Shown: positions 51,549 through 55,796 of the stretch, piece after piece
Numbering within the stretch: position 1 is the stretch's first letter
How the letters are laid out: each line of letters begins with the position of its first letter
Origin: SAR202 cluster bacterium
GTDB lineage: Bacteria; Chloroflexota; Dehalococcoidia; Lucifugimonadales; UBA3495
Length of the DNA: 55,796 bases
Assembly (NCBI GenBank): GCA_009392095.1
Contig: VFHF01000182.1
Span: 1 to 55,796, forward strand
Direction of reading: 5' to 3'
Position numbers and translations under genes: made by a program
The notes under the pieces: generated by a model
What the model saw: only the letters and a program-made list of their open reading frames with translations
What the model was told of the DNA's origin: nothing
The model's database searches: none

Positions 51549-52756
51549 CGTCGCTGCCGTTAGAGGGGATCCGCATCGCCGATTTCGGCCAGATTATCGC
51601 CGTTCCCTATACCGCCCAGATGCTGGCCTGGCTGGGAGCAGAAGTGATTCTGATTGAGAATGAGCAACGGCTTACCACCCGGATATGGCCGCCGTTCGCC
51701 GAGGCCGAGCCTGGCGTCAACCGCAGCGGCGGGTTCAACACGGTCAACTCCAGCAAGATGAGCTGCACCTTGAACCTCAGAGACCCCGAAGGCGTGGCCC
51801 TAGCTAAGCAGATCATCGCTGTAAGCGACGTAGTGGTTGAAAACTACTCCAGTGGCGTTATGGAACGCATGGGACTAGGTTATGTCGACGTACGGGGCTT
51901 ACGGCCCGACATCGTGTATCTGTCGCTGGGGGCCTTTGGACGCACCGGCCCAATGAAAGACCTGGTCGGTTTTCACAGCGTGATCAACCTATTCAGCGGA
52001 CTGGCTTCCGTTACCGGGCATAAAGGGTCGCACCCACGGATCATGGGCGGCCTGTTCCCCGACGCGTTCAGCGGCTGTTACTGCGTTCTAGCTCTGCTCG
52101 AAGCTCTTTACCACCGGGCCAACACGGGGGAAGGACAGCACATCGAAGTTGCCATGACTGAGACCCTGGCTACGCTCTTGCCCGAGGCGGTCATGGAATA
52201 TACGCTGGACGGCACAGAGCCAGAGCGAGTGGGCAATCGCCATCAGGGCAAGGCGCCCCACGACATGTTCCGATGTCAGGGAGAAGAGAATTGGGTGGCG
52301 ATCTCTGTAGAGAATGATGCTCAGTTTCAGGCGCTGGCGCATACGGCTGGTAGTCCAGGCTGGGCAGACGACCCCAGATTCGCAACCGTCGAAGCGCGAT
52401 TAGACCATCAAGATGAACTAGGATGCTTGGTCCACCGGTGGACCGAAAGGATGGACGTCCAAGAAGTTGTCGAGAAACTGCAGGCTGTGGGGGTGCCAGC
52501 CGGGCCGGTATTGGACTCGGCCCAGGTGTTGGCCGACCCGCACATGGTTGCAAGGGGCTTTGTGCAGTTGCCAGACCACCCGGAGGTGGGACCACGGCCG
52601 CTTGGTGCTTTCTCCTGGGCCGTTGACGGCAGACGGCCCGGAACCGCCGGCAGCGCTCCGCTGATGGGCGAACACAACCGGAAGGTGATTCAAGAGCTAT
52701 TACAGGTGCCGGAGCAAGAATTCGAGCGTCTGGTCAAGAGCGGGGCAATCAGTTGA
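51545..52756 (+). CDS. CaiB/BaiF-family CoA-transferase, subunit with the catalytic aspartate
   Basis: A 403-residue CaiB/BaiF protein. The ATG at 51545 overlaps the previous stop by four bases. LEGIRIADFGQIIAVPYTAQ and WLGAEVILIEN are typical. The aspartate D173 in LFPDAFSG fits the catalytic position. Class III transferases move CoA between carboxylic acids through an aspartyl-CoA thioester. With the preceding subunit and the crotonase/MaoC genes it probably activates and processes one acid; the acid is unknown. The triple-Rid gene follows by 24 bases. Confidence 0.88.
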   Translation: MTSLPLEGIRIADFGQIIAVPYTAQMLAWLGAEVILIENEQRLTTRIWPPFAEAEPGVNRSGGFNTVNSSKMSCTLNLRDPEGVALAKQIIAVSDVVVENYSSGVMERMGLGYVDVRGLRPDIVYLSLGAFGRTGPMKDLVGFHSVINLFSGLASVTGHKGSHPRIMGGLFPDAFSGCYCVLALLEALYHRANTGEGQHIEVAMTETLATLLPEAVMEYTLDGTEPERVGNRHQGKAPHDMFRCQGEENWVAISVENDAQFQALAHTAGSPGWADDPRFATVEARLDHQDELGCLVHRWTERMDVQEVVEKLQAVGVPAGPVLDSAQVLADPHMVARGFVQLPDHPEVGPRPLGAFSWAVDGRRPGTAGSAPLMGEHNRKVIQELLQVPEQEFERLVKSGAIS

Positions 52757-52780
52757 CCCACAAGATAGACCGGAGTTGAG

Positions 52781-53989
52781 ATGAGTAAGAACATCATTGA
52801 AGTAGACCCAGCCAAGTTCCCTTGGTTGGACTTGAACCGGTATACATTTTGCATGGGAGCGGAGAACAGCGGCATCCTGTATCTGTCCGGCCAGACCGCC
52901 AGTGAGTATGACCCGAAGCTGGACCGGGTGGTCTGCAAGGGCGACCTGCTGGATCAAACACGAGTGATTTATGAAAAGCTAGCCGTGGTTTTGAAAGCCG
53001 CGGGAATGAGCTTCCAGAATGTGGTGCAGACGGTGGACTACATCGACGCAACCGCGCTGCCCCTGTATCGCGAGACCGGCGCCATCCGGAAGGAGTATTT
53101 GGGAGACAACAACCCGCTGGGCGCCACGGGCATCTGCGTGGAACGGTTGCTGCGGCCCGACGCCTTCATCGAAGTGAGCATGGTGGCGATGCGGGGCGAG
53201 AAGAAGCCCATCAATCCCGGCTGGGACCGCTACGGCCAGCTAACCTACGTGCCTGGAGTGGAAGTGGAAGACATGGTCTGGACCTCAGGATTCGTCGGTA
53301 GCGAGGATATTAATGGTCAGACCAACTACCCACAGGACACGGCCAGGCAGGTGGAGCTGACCTACGGCATCATCGGCAAGGTGCTGGCTGGCGCTGGCGT
53401 TGGGCCCGAAGACGTGGTCAAGACTTTGGACTACATCTCGCCACAGTGCCTGCTCCAATACCCGAACACGGCGGATGTGCGCCGGGGCTTCTTCGGAGAC
53501 CGCTTCCCAGCGTCCACCAACATTCCTGTAAACCGTTTACTGCGTCCGGAGGGACACGTGGAGATCGAAGTGGTGGCGGTTAAAGGCGGCGACAGGCAAG
53601 AGATTCGAGTGCCCGAATGGGAACAGCATTACGGCGGCCTCACTCAGAATGCTGGGGTCAAGAAAGGCCGGATGCTCCAGATATCAGGCCAGTCTTCGGT
53701 GGACCCGGCAACTGGGGCCACGGTTGGAGGATACGATATCGTAGCCCAGGCCGAGCAGGCCTACAGCAATATCGCCCGCATCATGGGCGAGGGCGGCTAT
53801 TCGATGGATGACATCGTGAACACCATCGAATGGGTCGCCCCCAACGGAATGATGGACTACCGGAAGGTGGGAGAGGTGCGGCGCAAGTACTTCGGCGACC
53901 GATTCCCCTCTGCCACTGGGGTTTCGATGCACCAGATACTGGGCCGGCCGGAGCAGTTGATCGAGGTTACGGCTGTAGCTGTGATTTAG
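52781..53989 (+). CDS. Triple Rid (YjgF/YER057c/UK114) domain protein
   Basis: A 402-residue protein made of three tandem Rid domains: about 1-145, 146-275 and 276-402. Each ends with an EVxxVAM/VAV strand (EVSMVAM, EIEVVAV, EVTAVAV). Free-standing RidA is a homotrimer, so this is probably a one-chain trimer. The RidA catalytic arginine in FPAR is replaced in all three: G114 (NPLG), S245 (FPAS) and A378 (FPSA), so a classic imine deaminase reaction is unlikely. It closes the six-gene acyl-CoA operon. The position suggests binding or transformation of a pathway intermediate. Confidence 0.88.
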   Translation: MSKNIIEVDPAKFPWLDLNRYTFCMGAENSGILYLSGQTASEYDPKLDRVVCKGDLLDQTRVIYEKLAVVLKAAGMSFQNVVQTVDYIDATALPLYRETGAIRKEYLGDNNPLGATGICVERLLRPDAFIEVSMVAMRGEKKPINPGWDRYGQLTYVPGVEVEDMVWTSGFVGSEDINGQTNYPQDTARQVELTYGIIGKVLAGAGVGPEDVVKTLDYISPQCLLQYPNTADVRRGFFGDRFPASTNIPVNRLLRPEGHVEIEVVAVKGGDRQEIRVPEWEQHYGGLTQNAGVKKGRMLQISGQSSVDPATGATVGGYDIVAQAEQAYSNIARIMGEGGYSMDDIVNTIEWVAPNGMMDYRKVGEVRRKYFGDRFPSATGVSMHQILGRPEQLIEVTAVAVI

Positions 53990-54035
53990 GCTGAAATAAG
54001 CGGATTCTGAGGTTTACTGCCCGCCCGGGGTTATC

Positions 54036-54437
54036 GTGCATTCAACCACGGGTCCGACCCCTGCGGAGTCACCCGCGCCACCTGACGGCGGAGGTGTCTC
54101 AGTGGACGGGGATTCGATAGTCATTACTTCGCCGTCACCGCTCGTGATCGTCGTCTCGATCATATCCGCCACAACCAACTCTGCATCTGGCGAATCCCAC
54201 TTCAGGGCGTCTGACGATACTGCCGTTGGGTCAGGCGGAGATTCCGACTGTTGTGCGGCGGTGGTCGTTGGATATCAGCTGCCCAACGATGTGGTTAGCG
54301 TGTCGGTGCGGATTCCACCAGAAACTGAAGTTACCAACGTTTCTCCCGAGCCAACTTCTGCTACGACCGGTTGGCTTGGTCTCGAATTCCCATTGAATCA
54401 AGATACCGAACTGACGGTGTCATTTCGCGTCCGTTAG
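54036..54437 (+). CDS. Uncertain frame, possible fragment of a secreted beta-sandwich protein
   Basis: An open frame of 133 codons with Ser/Thr/Pro-rich start and a C-terminal part (VRIPPETEVTNVSPEP, then FPLNQDTELTVSFRVR) that looks like one beta-sandwich repeat of an extracellular protein. There is no signal peptide and no clear ribosome-binding site. The frame stays open upstream to a TAA near 53996. It may be a remnant of a longer gene or may not be coding. Confidence 0.3.
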   Translation: MHSTTGPTPAESPAPPDGGGVSVDGDSIVITSPSPLVIVVSIISATTNSASGESHFRASDDTAVGSGGDSDCCAAVVVGYQLPNDVVSVSVRIPPETEVTNVSPEPTSATTGWLGLEFPLNQDTELTVSFRVR

Positions 54438-54516
54438 CGAGGTGAAATCGGGTCCAGCTCTCCACTGCTATGCGCCGCTTAGGCCGACGGCATTGCCCAG
54501 GTGAAACTCCGTTCCG

Positions 54517-55236
54517 TTAATTGGTCTCATGTTCTTCGGTTGCTCCGTCTGCATCCGCCCTATTATCGCCACCATTTTTCGGATCATTCTCAGTAGAAAG
54601 CTTTGCCGCTTCGGCTGCGGACTGCTGCTGATCCATCCAGTTCTGGAACCATCGGCGGTACTCGTCCAGGGCTGGTGGCGACACGTAGAACACCTCGATG
54701 TCGCTGGGGAATTGGACCTGATGGCGTTCGCTGATCAACAGCAGCCCTGTCTCGTTCTCCCCGAGGGTGTTGTCGATCTGGTCGGCGATGTGTTCGTAGC
54801 GTTGGCGGTTACTGTCGGCATGCCATTCCTGGAGCCTCGATCCAACATTAGCGCTGGCCAGAGGAATCATCATGCACCGCTGGAGATCCAGGGTTTCCAG
54901 CAGAACATCCATGTCCTCGGTTGCCTCCAGAACTGCGCCGGACAGGGTCTTGGCGGTGATGAAGCCATGGCTGCGCTGGTCGGCGGCGCCCAGTTGTTCC
55001 AGGCCTTCGTCTTCGCCTACGGTCAGGCTTTCATGGTAGATGTGCTGTAGGCCTCCCAGAGCGGCCTCCAGGGCATCTACCTGGGTCTGCATCTGCTCCC
55101 AGTAATTCTGAAGGACCTCCGCCCCGGCAGGGTCGTCTGCTTGGGGTCCGTAGATAAGGGGCACCAGTAACAGCTTGCGCCGGCCGTCATACTGGCTCGC
55201 CGTAGGGCGCTGAATCCGGCCCAGTTCTTCCGCCAT
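54517..55236 (-). CDS. Conserved hypothetical protein
   Basis: A 239-residue soluble protein that I do not recognise. It is acidic, mostly helical, and has a few tryptophans and a hydrophilic C-terminal tail. A LLLVPLIYGP segment near residue 23 and LLLISERHQVQFPSD late in the chain look like buried strands, so an alpha/beta core is possible. There is no signal peptide or metal motif. It is the only - strand gene between the acyl-CoA operon and the tRNA. Confidence 0.6.
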   Translation of the reverse strand: MAEELGRIQRPTASQYDGRRKLLLVPLIYGPQADDPAGAEVLQNYWEQMQTQVDALEAALGGLQHIYHESLTVGEDEGLEQLGAADQRSHGFITAKTLSGAVLEATEDMDVLLETLDLQRCMMIPLASANVGSRLQEWHADSNRQRYEHIADQIDNTLGENETGLLLISERHQVQFPSDIEVFYVSPPALDEYRRWFQNWMDQQQSAAEAAKLSTENDPKNGGDNRADADGATEEHETN

Positions 55237-55407
55237 GATGCCGCCTCCCGGTGCGGTGAAGTCGCGTGTAACGCCGATTGGAATGACCCGTCACCATGAA
55301 TTGTATTGACGCTCAGGGACGGAGGCAAGTTGCCGTGGTGGTTGGGAATGGCGTTTGCTAAACTGGAGAAGCTCCGAACATCGATGTTTTCCCCAGGAGA
55401 TGCAATT

Positions 55408-55614
55408 ATGGTCGCCACCAACTTCCACTGCGCCAAGTGCGCAAACCAAGAGTACGAGACCAGTGAATTCAGGGCGACGGGTGGGTTCTTGTCCAAGATA
55501 TTTGACATCCAGAACCGCAAATTCACCACGGTGACCTGCACCCGTTGCAAGTACACAGAAATCTACAAGGCCGACAGCAGCGCGTTGGGAAATATATTTG
55601 ATTTGTTTACTTAG
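55408..55614 (+). CDS. Small zinc-ribbon protein (DUF2082-like)
   Basis: About 68 residues from the ATG at 55408, with AGGAGA eight bases upstream. A longer frame from 55306 adds 34 unlikely residues. Two CxxC pairs (FHCAKC and TCTRCKY) frame a 40-residue core with GGFLSKIFDIQNRKF, matching the DUF2082 / Zn_ribbon nucleic-acid-binding type. The function is unknown; such proteins often bind RNA. The stop lies two bases before the 3' CCA end of the convergent tRNA gene. Confidence 0.8.
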   Translation: MVATNFHCAKCANQEYETSEFRATGGFLSKIFDIQNRKFTTVTCTRCKYTEIYKADSSALGNIFDLFT

Positions 55615-55616
55615 TT

Positions 55617-55706
55617 TGGCGGAGAGAGTGGGATTCGAACCCACGATGAAGTTGCCCCCATACCGGTTTTCGAGACCGGCGCTTTCGTCCGCTCAGCCAT
55701 CTCTCC
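55617..55706 (-). tRNA. tRNA-Ser (anticodon CGA), CCA encoded
   Basis: On the - strand a full class II tRNA: 7-bp acceptor GGAGAGA with TCTCTCC, discriminator G, then encoded CCA. The anticodon stem GCCGGT/ACCGGT frames the loop CTCGAAA, giving anticodon CGA (UCG serine). The long variable arm and T-arm GTGGG-TTCGAAT-CCCAC are typical of tRNA-Ser. A TATAAT lies nine bases upstream of the 5' end (55716-55721). Confidence 0.96.
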
Positions 55707-55768
55707 GAGGCTACTATTATAGCCGATGATTTGGCTTTAGCGCACGCCTGACCGAGGCTTGTGAAATC

Positions 55769-55777
55769 TGGTACAAT
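55769..55777 (+). promoter_or_regulatory. Extended -10 promoter element near the window end
   Basis: TGGTACAAT, a TGnTAnAAT element facing out of the window. The gene it would serve is beyond the end. Confidence 0.4.
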
Positions 55778-55796
55778 ATCTCCAGATAGCCCCAGT

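Noticed and set aside
1..55796. CRISPR array, prophage or insertion sequence
   Set aside because: No regularly spaced direct repeats, integrase, transposase or phage structural gene was found.

Overview
This 55.8 kb window reads as a chromosomal segment of an uncultivated Chloroflexota bacterium, most likely of the SAR202 / Dehalococcoidia type. That placement is an inference from gene content: an enolase-superfamily enzyme, a luciferase-like flavin monooxygenase, CaiB/BaiF CoA-transferases, NIPSNAP pairs, sulfite-oxidase-like molybdoenzymes, sat-aprBA and a UPF0182 protein together. There is no rRNA marker to prove it. No phage, integrase, transposase or CRISPR array is visible. Genes are densely packed in short operons on both strands.

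Layout. 0.2-3.3 kb (+): radical SAM/SPASM protein and two tandem PAP2-like membrane phosphatases. 3.3-8.4 kb (-): MoxR ATPase/VWA pair, and an MFS transporter, cyclase-family hydrolase and HAM1-like pyrophosphatase. 8.5-12.3 kb (-): cysteine-dioxygenase-like enzyme, sulfite-oxidase-like enzyme, cupin, second sulfite-oxidase-like enzyme and a small membrane protein, a plausible thiol-to-sulfate route. 12.5-18.5 kb: membrane protein, hotdog protein, LmbE-like deacetylase, padR-arsM arsenic pair, enolase-superfamily enzyme with two NIPSNAP proteins, GNAT. 18.5-24.5 kb (-): repeat-rich spacer, zinc alcohol dehydrogenase, an unassigned conserved protein, PcrA/UvrD helicase, isochorismatase-like hydrolase. 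24.7-28.4 kb: zinc-ribbon membrane gene with an apparent one-base frameshift, class V aminotransferase, coiled-coil protein, DUF1015 protein. 28.6-37.8 kb (+): arginine genes argJ, argB, argD and argG with UPF0182, a class I aminotransferase and a cupin. 38-40.7 kb (+): acyl-CoA dehydrogenase, HIT, YqeK-like HD protein, and a small gene with an in-frame UGA that I read as a selenoprotein. 41-43.2 kb: enoyl-CoA hydratase, a small Cys-cluster HTH gene behind three evenly spaced LexA-like boxes, a GIY-YIG pseudogene, a histidine phosphatase. 43.3-47 kb (-): sat, aprB, aprA. 47.2-54 kb: flavin monooxygenase, then a tight six-gene acyl-CoA operon (crotonase, two MaoC-type proteins, two CaiB-type proteins, triple-Rid protein). 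The end holds two small conserved genes and tRNA-Ser(CGA).

Functional picture: an aerobic heterotroph of organic acids, CoA thioesters and organosulfur compounds, with two possible sulfite-to-sulfate routes (molybdenum sulfite oxidase type, and AMP-dependent Apr/Sat type), arginine synthesis and arsenite methylation.

The most notable item is at 40332-40652: a 106-codon reading frame with UGA at codon 30, an IscA/HesB-like layout in which UGA falls at the first IscA cysteine, a good Shine-Dalgarno, and a six-base-pair hairpin with a GGUC loop 23 nt after the UGA that fits bacterial SECIS rules. Standard gene calling leaves it blank.
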